A stretch of 64,000 nt of DNA from NCBI RefSeq assembly GCF_003086295.3, contig NC_092051.1:10098810-10162809 (forward strand), written 5' to 3'. Shown piece by piece: positions 21,501-33,831 of the stretch (position 1 is its first letter; every line of letters starts with the position of its first letter). The stretch comes from Arachis hypogaea. Its lineage: Eukaryota > Streptophyta > Magnoliopsida > Fabales > Fabaceae. The position numbers and the translations under genes were made by a program. Under the pieces are notes generated by a model. It saw nothing but the letters and a program-made list of their open reading frames with translations. It was not told where the DNA came from and did no database searches.

Positions 21501-21774
21501 TGTTGGAAATAAGTAGTATGACCACAATCCAATCAATCATGTGTCAAATAATTTGTTATTGTTATTATATTAAAATGTTAATATAATAACGTCCTTTATT
21601 AAATTTAGAGATTTATCATTATGATAGTGATCATAATATTGAGAGATAAATCTTTTATAATTTAATCTAAATTGTTCTTGGTCATAGGATTATTAAAAAG
21701 GACATTAATAATCCGGAAAGATCAATATATATATAATGGTCTTCATTGGATGAAGATTAATAGATCTCATTTAT

Positions 21775-21805
<31 letters not shown>

Positions 21806-23134
21806 GTGCATATAGAGATATGACCATTGAACTGACTCACTTTGAGAATTCTTAATGGTTATAATTACCGTATATTTGTCAATAGGATATTCTCAAGATG
21901 AATATAATAATAGAATTTCCTTTGACCTGCGACTGTCATAGTAATTAACAATGTATTTATTATACTTTGATTCCGGACACCTAATACCCTAGGGTGCTAG
22001 TTGAATGGATATTGGGTATAATTTAAATACTTGTAGAATTAATGATTAGTCAATAAGGAATCCGTCAACTCTCGGTAAAGAGTTTGAGCTCTATGATTAT
22101 AATGACTGAGATGAATAAAACCTTGGCCAAGGAGATTGAATGAATAAAGGAATGAGTTTCTTAAGTCATTCACAGTTCATTATAATAATGGTAACAAGTT
22201 AGAGTTTGACAATTGAACCATACTCTAAGGGTTAACCAAGAGTTGGAAAGATGGAAGGAATTATACTTTGTTCTTCTAAGGTTCTTAGTAAAAATATATT
22301 ACTTCATACTATCGGGTCGTTGAGGGGTGTTGCTAGACGCCAACCTTGATTAGTAAATTTAGTATGACTAATTTACTACCCGCTTAGTATTGAACCTATG
22401 GGGTCACACACTAACGAGTGTTCTAACCTTTGCTGTAGAATTATTTAATTATTATTTTGATTTGATCAAATAAATAATTATATTAATTCAAATGAAATAT
22501 TATTATATTCTTTGCTAGCACCAAGAATATAATAATAGTATGATAATTGTGAATATTATATGAGATTTGAGAATAATTAGTTATTCTGTATCTAAACTTG
22601 AATTCTAAATTTGGATGAGATCCTAACTGATTTTATTTTAAATTGAGTTATGATATGATTCATAAATTTGAAAGATTCAAGTTTAAAATAACAAGATATG
22701 ATTTAAATTTGAATTGAGAATCAAATTTAAAATCAGTAACAAATCTCATACTATATATATGTATGCCAAGAGTAGAGGAATGATGAGAAACAGAAGAGAA
22801 TAATAAGAGTTTTATTCCTTTGCCTCTACACACATAAATGTATGTGAGCGTAATTCTTGGAGAAGAATTTTATGGCGTGCAAAGAGTTGCAAGAGGTTTC
22901 TCAATTTAGATCAGATGTCCATCGGTCAAGGAGTTGACAGCAAAGGTTGGTCTCGGTGTGGATACGTATAGTGCCTTCGTACCATCGAAGGAGAAAGTGA
23001 TTTTTTACTAGCGTACATAGGTATGTAGATCTGATCTATATATTATTATTGGAATAAAGTTTAAGCACAAAATAGATCTTTAGGATTACCTTCTTTTCTT
23101 CCGCTGCGTGTTATGAACACATGGTAATCCTTCA
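21501..23134 (+). mobile_element. Solo LTR, probably Ty1/copia, 1634 bp
   Basis: Begins TGTTGGAAATAAG and ends GGTAATCCTTCA, flanked by the 5-bp duplication ATGCC (21496-21500 and 23135-23139). There is no internal coding region, so it is best read as an LTR left by LTR-LTR recombination. A TATA-rich stretch near 22750 precedes a likely R region, and the 3' end TTCCGCTGCGTG is of the kind common in copia LTRs. The strand is inferred from this polarity. Confidence 0.7.
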
Positions 23135-23139
23135 ATGCC

Positions 23140-25160
23140 TATTCTATTTTGAGAGATTTCTATTTGGTTAACTGGTGAACCGGTTAACTTCCAAAGTGCA
23201 TAACTAATTTTCTAGGATAGCCATAGCTCTGAAATTTGAACTAAATGAAGTAGACACCATAAGGTTTCATTTGGTTTTAGTTTTATCACAAAAGCTTTTC
23301 TACATCAGGAGGTATCCATTCAGGAAATCACTGCTCTAAATTTGTAAATCATGTTTAGCCATTAGTGAGCAGTAAAATGTTAAAGCCTATAACTTTTAAT
23401 CCATAACTTCTAAAATTCTGAAATTTTGAGGGAACAAAATATACATCATGAGGGTTCTATAAAAACTATTTGCACTCAATTTTGAGTTTAGGATCAATAC
23501 CAGTAACTCAAACAAGTCACAGGAATTACCAAACGAGTTTCAGAATTGCATGTTAATAAAATAATGAACCTTCCATTTTATAAATTGCGTATTTAATTCT
23601 ATAAAAATGGGATTACCCCAATATTTGGACACAATGTTCTTCACATGCCAATATTTCAACTCTTTTTGGTTTCAACCCAAAAACCCATCAGAATCAAAAG
23701 TTGTGTAGGTTGGAAGTTGCTACTAGATTATTTTGAAAACAAATTTTTGAGCAGAATCCATTTATTTTCAAACATTTTTATCTTCCAATTACTCATCAGA
23801 AAATTATGAAATTTTGAGAGGATGATATAACCTCATCAAGGATTACCAGGGAATTATTACACGTTTTTTGACTGGCTAGATTTTTTCCAGAAATTCGCGA
23901 AAGTCGCTGCCTAATTTTTAGTAACCATATTGACAGAATTTGGCTTAGATTCTAACTAACCATTTTGGTTTCCTAAGCTTCCTATCATCTCTTAATCATC
24001 TTCATCATTATCAAACATAAACCAACATCATAGCTAGTAGCAATTACTTATTTCATCATCAACAAGCATCATTCACATAATCACAAATATACAATTACAC
24101 TAGCCTAACCCCTACCTCAATGGAGTCCACTCTTTGATCACCAATTTGGTTTAGGCTCTCTCTTCCTTTCTTGGTCAGTTTCACTCCAAGATTTGGCCAG
24201 CTTCTTTTCTTTACCATCCCTTGTTCTCCTTGCTTAGCTTGATTATCTCGATGAAGTGGTGTGGCTGGAGGCTTGAGGAATCATGTGGATGTGGTGAAGA
24301 TTGGAAGAACTCCCTTTTCTTCCTCGGTCACTCTCACTCTTGACTCCTCTCTTCCCCTAACTCCCTTCTCATCTCTTCTTCTTTGTTTTTTGTTTACACT
24401 TAATACTTAACATGACTTATATGAAGAATGATATGATGATAAAAGGATGGATGATTAAAAAGAGGTGTGGTTCGGTGACAACAATTAAGAAAAGACACTT
24501 GTCTAAGTGCATATGTTCCATCATTAATTACTTCCTATGATTTATCACCCTTGGCTAATATACGGAGTTAAGCCAGCAAAAAAATAAGAGAGAGAGTATG
24601 GTTTAATTATGATTATGTGGCTTAATCTAGAGAGTGGTTTGGTTAAGGAAAATTCGGTTCGATTTTAATTAAGCTAGGTATTTCGGTTCTTTATTTTTCT
24701 TCTAGATAATCTTTATAGTGGCTTCACGAATTTAGATTAAAGATAGCTTTCATGATGTTTTGGCCGAATTCCCAAAGAGAGGAAACGGAATTGTTCAATA
24801 ACTAAACTGTAAGATTACCGTTTTCGAACCGTATCGGTTTAAACAACTGGCAATTGAGAAATCAGCAGTAGAGAGTATCTCGACTTTGAATCAAATTTAG
24901 AATATTCTACTAAGCTAAAATTATTAAGAATAGCTAGTAGTAAATATTTCATATATGAATTTAACTCGTCAGTTAAATTCATAGTTATCGTTACGATTTT
25001 TGGCGTAGGACACACTTTTATCTCTCACGGTATATCTATTTTTTTCACTTATCAAGTCTAATTCCGCCTTATTATTTTATGATGAGGTGATTCTCAGATA
25101 TTTATCGAATTTCTCATTATATAATTTCTGAGAATAACTATGTAGAGAATCAAGGTGTTA
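23140..25160. other. Noncoding LTR-like repeat DNA, continued
   Basis: Continues the sequence interrupted by the solo LTR. Only short chance frames. Nothing further recognised. Confidence 0.35.
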
Positions 25161-25514
25161 TATAGCGCGCACGCCACGTGTCACTTGACATGTAAAATCA
25201 AAATAGTCCCTGAAAATCCATATGTAAGTCATTTTCATCCCTAAAATTTTAAAAATTAATTAAATTAGTCGTTATATAAATTTCTTTTATTTTTTCTTCA
25301 TAATATTAAATTTAAAATATTTTTTGATAGTACTAATTTTAATATTATTTTTTAGACTTTAATAAATAAAATTTTCTTTACATAAAATAATAAAAATATT
25401 TAAATTATTATAAAGTTATTTTGTCATTTGTATTTTAAAATTTTATATTTTTAAATTATAATTTTTTCATAATAATTTTTTTTATTTAAATGAGTTTATC
25501 AAATTATGGTTTCT
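25161..25514. other. AT-rich noncoding stretch
   Basis: Very AT-rich, no gene recognised. It replaces the outer ~140 bp expected for the left end of the adjacent MULE. Confidence 0.5.
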
Positions 25515-25649
25515 GTTGAGTGTGGCATGTGCGTAAACCGCTATAGGCAGTAGTGGTTTATGTGTTTGGGGGCGTGTGCGTAAACTGTTAGAGGCAGTAG
25601 CGGTTTACGTTGAGTGTGCTTATAAAACCGTAGAAGACAGCCGCAAATT

Positions 25650-27925
25650 CCTCATTTGGTGTGGATTTTGAGTTTGGCTAGAGAGAGGGAGGAGCACTTT
25701 GAGAGCCAAATGCAAAATGCCCGATAAGCATGGGGAGGTCGCCAACCACCATCAGGTGCCTCTAGTGCAGCTAGGAGTGGAAACAGGCCAGGCCTGTCAT
25801 GTAGTTACTTGGCCTGAGCCTAGCCTACAACCTGTTATAGGCTCTTTATAAAGTACTAGGCCTGGCCTGTTATTCAGCCTAGCCTGGCCTGAAGCCTGTT
25901 AAAAGGCCTGATAATTTTTTTTACAAAAATAAAAATACTATTTAAAAAAATTATTTTTTTAATAAAAATATTTATATATAATATGTCATATTTAATATTT
26001 ACAAGAATTTTTAATCTTTTAAAGTATTTAAAATATACAAAAAATATTTATAATAAAATATAATAAATTTAAAATATCTCATAATTTTATTAATAATAAA
26101 AAATTATTTATATATTTAATTATGTTTTAATAGGTCCAGGCAGGCCTAACAGGCCAATAAGACTAATTAGTGAGCCTGAGCCTAGCCTATTAACATATTA
26201 AGGCTTTTAAAAGAGCCTGAGTCTGTGCCTCTTTTATAACAGGCCAGGCTAGGTCAGGTCAAACACAGGCTAGGCTGCAGCCCCTGGCAGGCTGCCTGGC
26301 CTTTTTCCACCCTTAAGTGCAGCCTTGATGCCATTGTGCCTATCATATATCACTAGAATATCCAGTTGTGGAGTCACATGTCTTCTCAAGTTGGGTAGAA
26401 AGTATCCCAAAATTTGGCATTTTCTCCTTCCACAAGTACAAACACAATGGGCAAGATGTTCGAGTTTCCATCTTGAGCATTAGCCAACAACAAAGTCCCT
26501 CCATATTTTCCATACAAATGCATACCGTCAATGCTGACTAGCGGCTTACAGTGTCGGAAAGCCTCAATACATGGAGGAAATGTCCAGAAATGACGATAAA
26601 AGTAGACTGTTGATTCATCAACCTGATTACCCACTCTAATCGGAGAGGTCTTCAGTAGAACAATCGTACCCTCCATGGTGGATGTCACCCTAAGGATCCA
26701 ACAGGGCAACTCACCATAAGACTCTTCCTAGTTGCCATAGATCTGTGCTACTGCCTTCTGCTTCGCCATCCATATCTTCCTATAGCTAGGCCTGAAAACA
26801 TAGGTTGCCTCCGTTGCTTCCTGCAACACTTTAATTGTAACCAAGGCATCGGCTCTGACCAACAGAAAGATCCTCGCACATATGACATGATAATCAAGCT
26901 ATTTGTGATCGCTCGATATCGATGTGGCCAAACACGTGTGCGGTCCGTTGTACCTCCTAACTTCCCAAGTGCTCTTCCTTTGCCGTAGCGTGATACAAAT
27001 CATCCACATGCACCCTTTTCCAAACACCTTGCATCTCCTGTGGTATTTGAGATGGTCTGACTCCATCACCTTGTACTCAACTCCACGCCGGATGCTATAA
27101 TCTTTTACACTCAGCACATCTTCCTTCTTACTCTGGAAAGATTGACCAATCTAAAATTCCGTCAAAGCAGTCGCATCATGCAGACCCTGGCCTGCAAAGG
27201 TTGCCTCTACGTTCCACTGTTGGCCAACGGCTTCCAAGTTCAAGGTTGACAAGTGTGGAGGATATTGTGTGTGCCGGAACACGAAGCTCCGTGGAGTGTA
27301 TGTGTATTGCTCGGAATATTATCATCACTATCCCCACCAATGTTGACTGGCTCATCGTCGGAATCCTCGTCCCACATTGCATTCTTAACTCGATCCGGTC
27401 CGGCCTCAACTTCAAAATCAGGAACATCACGAGGCACACCATCAGTACCAGCCGCAACACGTGGAGGATCAAGGATCAGACCTGTAGGTGCTACCACAGA
27501 CATCAACGTCGAGGCACCACCCATCGTCGTCGACTGAGGATTCGGCGCCGATGCCCCGGAGCTGTTGATACCATCTTCCAACTTCGCAAGTAGCTCGGAT
27601 ATTCTAACCTCCGGAAAACTCCGTCGACAGTGAAACAAGACCTACATGTCTTCATTAGACCCTATCACAAAGGTCTCATACTTCACACCGGCTGACACAA
27701 CGGCAATAAAAATCTTGTAGAACAATTTTTTTACCCACTTTGTCCCACACACACCGAACTTCTGTAATATGCGGTATTTTATCTCTACCAACATACTCGA
27801 CGACCGGATAAAACACTAAGCGGTTCCCTATCTGTAAATTTCACACCGTGCCTTTTGCTTTTTTGAATTTTTCCAGAGCAATGCGCTAGAGCCACAAAAC
27901 TCTCATCACCATCTATTTGTGAGAA
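25650..27925 (-). pseudogene. MURA-type transposase, truncated and interrupted
   Basis: Minus strand, several frames. The N-terminal region reads DGDESFVALAHCSGKIQKSK at about 27920 and, after a shift, LFHCRRSFPEVRISELLAKL at about 27640. A MuDR DNA-binding-like region follows at 27117-26899 (YSIRRGVEYKVMESDHLKYH, WEVRRYNGPHTC). The start of the DDE domain is at 26709-26386 (CKPLVSIDGMHLYGKYGG with the first catalytic Asp; LPIVFVLVEGENAKFW). The segment with the second Asp (IYDRHNGIKAALEAPDGGW) lies either side of a hAT-like insertion (25772-26315). The remainder, including the catalytic Glu, is deleted. Confidence 0.75.
25772..26315. mobile_element. Non-autonomous hAT-like element, 544 bp
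   Basis: Terminal inverted repeats TAGGAGTGGAAACAGGCCAG and (opposite strand) TAAGGGTGGAAAAAGGCCAG, flanked by a perfect 8-bp duplication AGTGCAGC (25764-25771 and 26316-26323). The interior is AT-rich with many GGCCTG/CAGGCC repeats and no coding capacity. Eight-base duplications and this TIR style fit the hAT superfamily. Confidence 0.85.
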
Positions 27926-28262
27926 ATGACACCCCTCTTCTACCTCAATGCCTTTGAGGGGGTATATATAGCCAACTACCGCGCACACACACTCAACGTA
28001 AACCGCTACTGCCTCTAGCGGTTTACGCACACACCCCAAACACATAAATCGCTACTGCATGTAGCAGTTTATGCACATGCCACACTCAACAAAAACTGCG
28101 GCTGCTTATAGCAGTTTATGTGTAAAATCCTAACCCATGTAAACCACGGCTGCCAGTAGCGATTTCTATAGAGATATCAAAAATTGCATTTGCGTCTCGC
28201 CAAATCAAAAGTTGTATTTGGGTAAAATTCTTCTTCCAATAATTTATTTAAGTAAATTACCC

Positions 28263-28700
28263 TTATTATTATTATATTCATATTTTTTTAGTTTTTTTAT
28301 TTAGATTTAAATTTTCACTGTTTATCTTTTTAATATATATTTTATTTTTTATCTTTCAAATATTTATTAAATATAATTTGGAGAGAATACCAATGTTATG
28401 ATTAAAAGTTAAAATCAAGATTTAATTGTTTAAAAAAATAATTTTGAGTTAATTTTATAACTATCAATATAATTTTTTTCATGCTAATATCTAATTATAT
28501 TTTTATATACAAAGAGAAAAAAATTATTTTTAAATAGCAAGCATAAAAGTTAATTATTTCTATTTATACAACAGACTTAACACCTAATCAAAAGTATACA
28601 AGTTAAATCGTTTCAAATTTTAGATAACAAATATTAAAATTAATTATTAGTAATAAATCAAACTCTTTCACATGAAAATAATAATTAAAAATCTTATTAT
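28263..28700. other. AT-rich noncoding stretch
   Basis: No gene or recognisable repeat seen. Confidence 0.6.
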
Positions 28701-28709
28701 TTGATTTTT

Positions 28710-29021
28710 GGTTTAATTACTCTGTTGGTCCCTATTGTTTCGCAAAATTTTTAATTAGATCCCTGTACTTTTTTTTCTTTTAATTGAGTCATTGCACCAA
28801 TTTTTTTTTTAATTGGGTCCTTACACTTTTTTTTTCTTTTATTTGGGTCCCTGCACTAATTTTTTTTAGTTAGGTCCCTATAAAATTAAGCCAATTACTG
28901 CCAAGAGAGACCTAATTGAAAAAAAAAATTGGTGCAAGGACCCAATTAAATGGAAAAAAAAAGCATAGGAACCTAATTAAAAATTTTGCGAAACTATAGG
29001 GACCAACAGAGTAATTAAACC
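28710..29021. mobile_element. Foldback MITE, Mutator-type, 312 bp
   Basis: Nearly the whole element is an inverted repeat with ends GGTTTAATTACTCTGTTGG and complement, flanked by a perfect 9-bp duplication TTGATTTTT (28701-28709 and 29022-29030). A 9-bp duplication is the Mutator signature. Confidence 0.8.
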
Positions 29022-29030
29022 TTGATTTTT

Positions 29031-29457
29031 TTTTTCTATGGAGACCCTGATCTTCTTAGCCGACAAGGACTTTTGTCCCCTACGATTTTTTTTGTAAAAG
29101 TAGTTTGATTCTATAAATATTTTGTGCTATAATCTATAATGTCAAGACAAAATCGACATAATTTTAAAAGATTTATATTCCCGAAATATAATTACGGATA
29201 AAAATATTAGTTATAAAAATAAATTAAAATCAAAAGTTAAAACTTAAAATGCATATCTTCACAAATATATTAATAATGCGACGTCAGAAAAAAATAATTA
29301 TCTTATATATTAATTACATGAATGATTATTTAAAAAAATATATAATAAAATAATTGTGTAAAATGTTTCACAATATTAATGTATCGAAATTCAAGTATAA
29401 AAGTAAATACAAAATTATTATTGAAGAATAAAAATAATGTTTTACATTATATATATG
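29031..29457. other. AT-rich noncoding stretch
   Basis: No gene or recognisable repeat seen. Confidence 0.6.
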
Positions 29458-30329
29458 GGGTTAACCATCAAAAACGTTCTCAAATTATTCAAACACTGAC
29501 AAAAAATGCATTCGAATTTTACTATAGACAAAAATGCTTTTAAATAATTTAAAAATACAACAATATCCAACAGTAAATATATATTTTTAAAAAATATCTT
29601 ATAAATTAAATTTTGATGTGATTTTTTACAAACATAATTAAAAAATGAGATATTATTAATCTTAAAGTTTGGTAATTTTTTTTTTAGTATATATTTTTTG
29701 TGATTTTTTAAAAGTATTATTAGTTGTTAACAAAAAAATTACAAGAAAAATATACACTCAACGAAAAATTACCAAATTTTAAGGTTAATAATATCTATTT
29801 TTTTTTAATCATGCTTCCAAAAAATTATATCAAAATTCAATCTCTAATATATTATTTAAGAAATACATATTTAATATTAGATAATCTTGCGAAAAAACTA
29901 ACATTTATCTAACATTAAATATGTATTTCTCAAAAAATATATTAGAGATTGAATTTTGATACAATTTTTTGCAAGCATGATTAGAAAAATGAGATGTTAT
30001 TATTCTTAAAATTTGGTGATTTTTTGTTAACTATATATTGTTTTGTGATTTTTTAAAAGTATTAATGGTTGTTAACAAAAAAAATTATAATAATATATAT
30101 ACTTAACGAAGAATTACCAATTTTTATGTATAATAATATCTTATTTTTATAATCATTCTTATAAAAAATTGCCTCAAAATTCAATCTCTAAGATATTTTT
30201 TGAAAATATATATTTACTGTTAAGTATTGTTGTTTTTTTAAATTATTTAAAGGCATTTTTATCAATAATAAAATTCAAGTACATTTTTGTCGGCGTTCAA
30301 ATAATTCGAGAACATTTTTTGTGGTTAAC

Positions 30330-30331
<2 letters not shown>
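29458..30331. mobile_element. Nearly palindromic foldback element, 874 bp
   Basis: Ends GGGTTAACCA and complement. The arms match over several hundred bases, with a further nested inverted repeat around 29830-29960. The flanks are (TA)n, so a target duplication cannot be judged. No coding capacity. The superfamily is uncertain. Confidence 0.65.

Positions 30332-30332
<1 letters not shown>

Positions 30333-30412
<80 letters not shown>
30333..30412. repeat. (TA)n microsatellite
   Basis: About 80 bp of uninterrupted TA. A second tract of about 55 bp lies at 31141-31195. Confidence 0.95.
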
Positions 30413-30417
<5 letters not shown>

Positions 30418-30484
30418 ATTTAGTGGATAATTCATGTGTACCATTATGAGTGGTCCAAATTCGAACCACATAAGTGTAAAAATA

Positions 30485-31138
30485 GAGGGAACTATCAATT
30501 CGATTTTTTCCGTTTTTTAAAATGATAATACGACTTTTTAAGATAAAAATGATCTATTTCGGTTTCTGTCCTCTACTTCTGTGAAATAATACGATTTTTG
30601 AGGGTGTTTTTTCATCAACTCTAAACACAAAATGCTGACATGTCAAGTTTAAAACTGAACATAAACCTAATTGTCTCTAAATTCAAATTAATTAGAGATT
30701 TATTTGTCCTTATTCTTTAAATAATATCTTTTTCAAATCATTTTTTATTCATTATATTAATATTTTTTTCAATAAATTATTGAATATATAGTATAATAAG
30801 TACAAACTAATTAATAAATTATTCAAATTTAAAAAGATCATTTCTTATGAAACTAAATAAATAATTGTCAAATATAATTTTTAAATATATAAATAATAAA
30901 TATTAAAATACGGTTAATACATTAATAATAATAATAACTCTATGATATTAGTATTATAATCTAGATAATTTTCACAATAAAAGTAAAAACTAATGAACAC
31001 ATTATTTGATATATAGTAAAAAATTTTTGAGTAATAACAAATTTAATTTTTTATCTCTTTAAACTAAATTAATAATTCTATTTGATATCTTTCCGTTAAA
31101 ATACACAATGAGTAGACTACTAATACTAAATGAAATAA

Positions 31139-31200
<62 letters not shown>

Positions 31201-31826
31201 CAACAAATTCAAAGCATCAATAATATTATTAATCTATTAATAATATATATTGTCATAAAGTTAAAAATCGATAAAGATTTATCAATATAAGAATAATGTA
31301 AATTAATTAAAATTTTACGTGTGTGTATATATATATAATTATCTAAATAATAATAATAATAGTATATCATAGGATTATTATTATTATTAATGTATTAACC
31401 ATATTTTAATGCTTATTATTTATATATTTAAAAATTATATTTGAGAATTATTTATTCAGTTTCATAATAAATGATATCTTTAAATTTGAAATTTATTAAT
31501 TAGTTTGTGCTTATTATACCATATATTTTAATAATTTACTGAAAAATTATTAATATAATGAATAAAAAATAATTTGAAAAAGATATTATTTAAAGAATAA
31601 GGACAAATAAACTCCTAACCAATTTAAATTTAGAGACAATTAAGTCCTTGTCTATTTTTGAAACTGACATGTCAGCATTTTTCATTTAGGATTGATGAAA
31701 AAACACACACAGGGACCACGTTGTGTCACGGAAGTAGAGGATAGAGACCGAAGTGGATCGTTTTTATCTTAAGGGGTCGCGTTGTCATTCTGAGAAATGG
31801 ACGGGGACCGGGTTGGTAGTTCATTC
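30485..31826. mobile_element. Foldback element with ~500-bp arms, 1342 bp
   Basis: Long inverted arms (about 30485-30960 and 31350-31826) share segments such as TGCTGACATGTCA. The element is flanked by a perfect 10-bp repeat TGTAAAAATA (30475-30484 and 31827-31836), that is, 9 bp plus one ambiguous base, consistent with a Mutator-type element. No coding capacity. Confidence 0.75.
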
Positions 31827-31836
31827 TGTAAAAATA

Positions 31837-32517
31837 CTTGATCCACTGTTATTGGTAGGTTCCAACCAAATATTTATTTGTAAACACATTAGTAGAGATA
31901 TTTTTAAGGATAGTTTTTATATTTTTTTATTATTAATATGTTAAATGATATCCTACAAAAAGGAGATCTATGAGATACATCTAAACTTTTGCTCAACCTA
32001 ATTGATAAGACCTTTTTTTTCATCATTGAAGTCCAAATTTTTTATAGTCTATATTTTTTACCTTCTTATAAAGTTAAAAAGATGATCCATGATATAGACC
32101 TCAAAAATAAAAATAAAGAGACTCACTTTATTCAAATTGTTGGTACAATTACAATTATAATTTCTATTAAAATGAATTAAATTTTTTATTCATTCATCAT
32201 TGGAAATATTTAATTTATATAAAATAATTAATTACAATTTTTGGATATTGACTATATTGATGGTTTGCTTTCAACTTCAAAAGCATCTTTAATCATTGAG
32301 AAGAGAAAATAAAAGGTGCAATATTAATTATTCAAAAAATAAATTTTTTAAATTGTAATTAATCTTTATTCTTATTATAGTTGTAGTAAAGTTTTAAAAT
32401 TAACAATTTGCTTATTACAATTACTGATGACCTTTTCTCTCGTTTGATAGATTTACATAGTTAAATTTGTTATAAAACAGGTCAAATTATATGTATTTTT
32501 AAAGTAGGACAATTATA
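31837..32517. other. AT-rich noncoding stretch
   Basis: No gene recognised. It could include the 5' part of the Helitron whose helicase remnant follows, but I could not find a convincing 5' TC terminus. Confidence 0.4.
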
Positions 32518-32975
32518 GCATTCACACTTGAGAGTGTCGAAAAAGTAAACAATTTCGTATTAACAGTCTTTTTAGAGATGAAAAAGGAGTATCTAAATTC
32601 TAACACAACATGTCAGGCTGATGATGAGAATGAAGATGTGCAATAAAAGTGGTTCATGCCAAAATTTCTGAATAACATCAAATGTTCAAGAATGAATTTG
32701 ATCCCTTCAAATTCAGGGTTACTATTTAAGTTTCAACAGAGACAATTTCTATTAACAGTGTGCTTGGCAATGACCATCAACAAGAGTAATTATTATCACA
32801 TATAGAACCTTACTTGCCAAAATTAGTGTTCACCCATAGATAACTTTACGTTGTTTTGTCAAGAGTTAAAAGTTAGTAATGCCCTGAAGGTTTTAATTCT
32901 AGACGAAGATGACAATAATCTAAAGTCATCAACAACAAATATCGTGTTCAAAGAAGTTTTTGATAATATTTAGGT
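32518..32975 (+). pseudogene. Helitron Pif1-type helicase C-terminus, decayed
   Basis: Plus-strand translation gives TLESVEKVNNFVLTVFLEMK, then QADDENEDVQ, a stop, KWFMPKFLNNIKCS. After a deletion it continues with FQQRQFLLTVCLAMTINKS, LYVVLSRVKS and, after a shift, LKSSTTNIVFKEVFDNI. AMTINKSQG and LYVALSRV are conserved helicase motifs near the end of Helitron RepHel proteins; here they carry stops and shifts. The Helitron 3' terminus is about 470 bp further on. Confidence 0.75.
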
Positions 32976-33421
32976 AAAAAAATAATATTTTTATTTTAAT
33001 AACATATTATGATTTATACTTTTGTACAAATATTTATTGTAGATATAACTAATTTATCTATAACTCTACTTTCAAACTTGAAATGAAATGTGTAAAAGGG
33101 AGCACAATATCATATGGCAATCGCTTTTCTAATGAGGTTAGTAAAATATTAGATAGTTGATAAATTTTCATTAACCTTTTGATATAAAGTTTAGTATAAA
33201 ATTGACATGCTACTAATATAGTTATATATGTTTTTATTTTTTCTGATTTCTTTCGTTATAGTTCAAAAATATTATAGACTTAATCTGTTCAATTTTTATT
33301 TTACTTTGAATAAATATAAAATAATATATTCAGTATATTTATTATATAATGACGATAGTATTATACTAAACTCGAGAAATTTATAATTATAAATTATTTT
33401 TTATTTTTCACGTCAAATTAG

Positions 33422-33450
33422 GCCCGTGCATCGTACGGATTTAACACTAG
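33422..33450 (+). other. Candidate Helitron 3' terminus
   Basis: GCCCGTGCATCGTACGG can form a short hairpin and is followed after a few bases by CTAG (33447-33450). This is the layout of plant Helitron 3' ends (hairpin then CTRR). The next base is A rather than the T usually found at Helitron targets, a reason for caution. Confidence 0.6.
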
Positions 33451-33831
33451 AAGCTTCCTTTGAAACTCCAATTCTTTATTCACGTACTTGAACAAATATT
33501 TGATAGCATTTTACTTGTTGCAGTACTCTATATTAACATGCGGTTGATAAGATATCAGCAGATATGTATTGTATGGAATCACATTCCTATTACTCATATG
33601 GACTCCCTTCTTCTCAGTAACTATTCCTATGTCTCGTCTTCTATATGATGAGTATCCACTATCATCGATAACTGTGGTGCTACTGAATATTTTAGGATAA
33701 TATTTACTGCAGTACCCATCTTTCATGCAGGGAGATCTTGAGAAATTTCTATCATATAGTCCATGAATCATATATGTAGACACAACTCTAAAGAATTTTA
33801 GATACCGAATAGGATTGGATAACTCTAACAT
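33451..33831 (-). pseudogene. Helitron helicase-like (Rep-adjacent) fragment, opposite strand
   Basis: The minus-strand frame contains TYMIHGLYDRNFSRSPCMKD, GYCSKYYPKIFSSTTVIDDS, GYSSYRRRDIG, VIPYNTYLLISYQPHVNIEY and CNK; after a stop it continues NAIKYLFKYVNKE to 33451. This is the conserved Helitron_like_N region upstream of the Rep domain. It abuts exactly the candidate 3' end of the plus-strand Helitron remnant, suggesting one Helitron inserted into another. Confidence 0.75.

Larger units (their letters stand above)
25515..28262 (-). mobile_element. Decayed MuDR-type MULE
   Basis: Terminal inverted repeats surround a Mutator transposase remnant. The left inner TIR (25515-25617) pairs with 27984-28090; both carry GTTGAGTGTGGCATGTGC and short internal palindromes (GTAAACCGCT...AGTAGCGGTTTAC). 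The right end extends a further ~170 bp to a terminus reading GGGTAATTTACTTAAATAA on the minus strand (ends 28262). The matching outer left end is missing. The transposase is truncated and interrupted, so the element is immobile by itself. Confidence 0.75.

Noticed and set aside
25515..25617. Possible miRNA precursor from the GTAAACCGCT/AGTAGCGGTTTAC hairpins
   Set aside because: The same hairpins recur in both MULE TIRs, so a TIR explanation is simpler.
30169..30469. Frames with runs of IYIYIY
   Set aside because: Translation of the (TA)n microsatellite.
31989..32180. Plus-strand 63-aa AT-rich frame
   Set aside because: Isoleucine/lysine-rich chance frame in AT-rich DNA with no homology signal.
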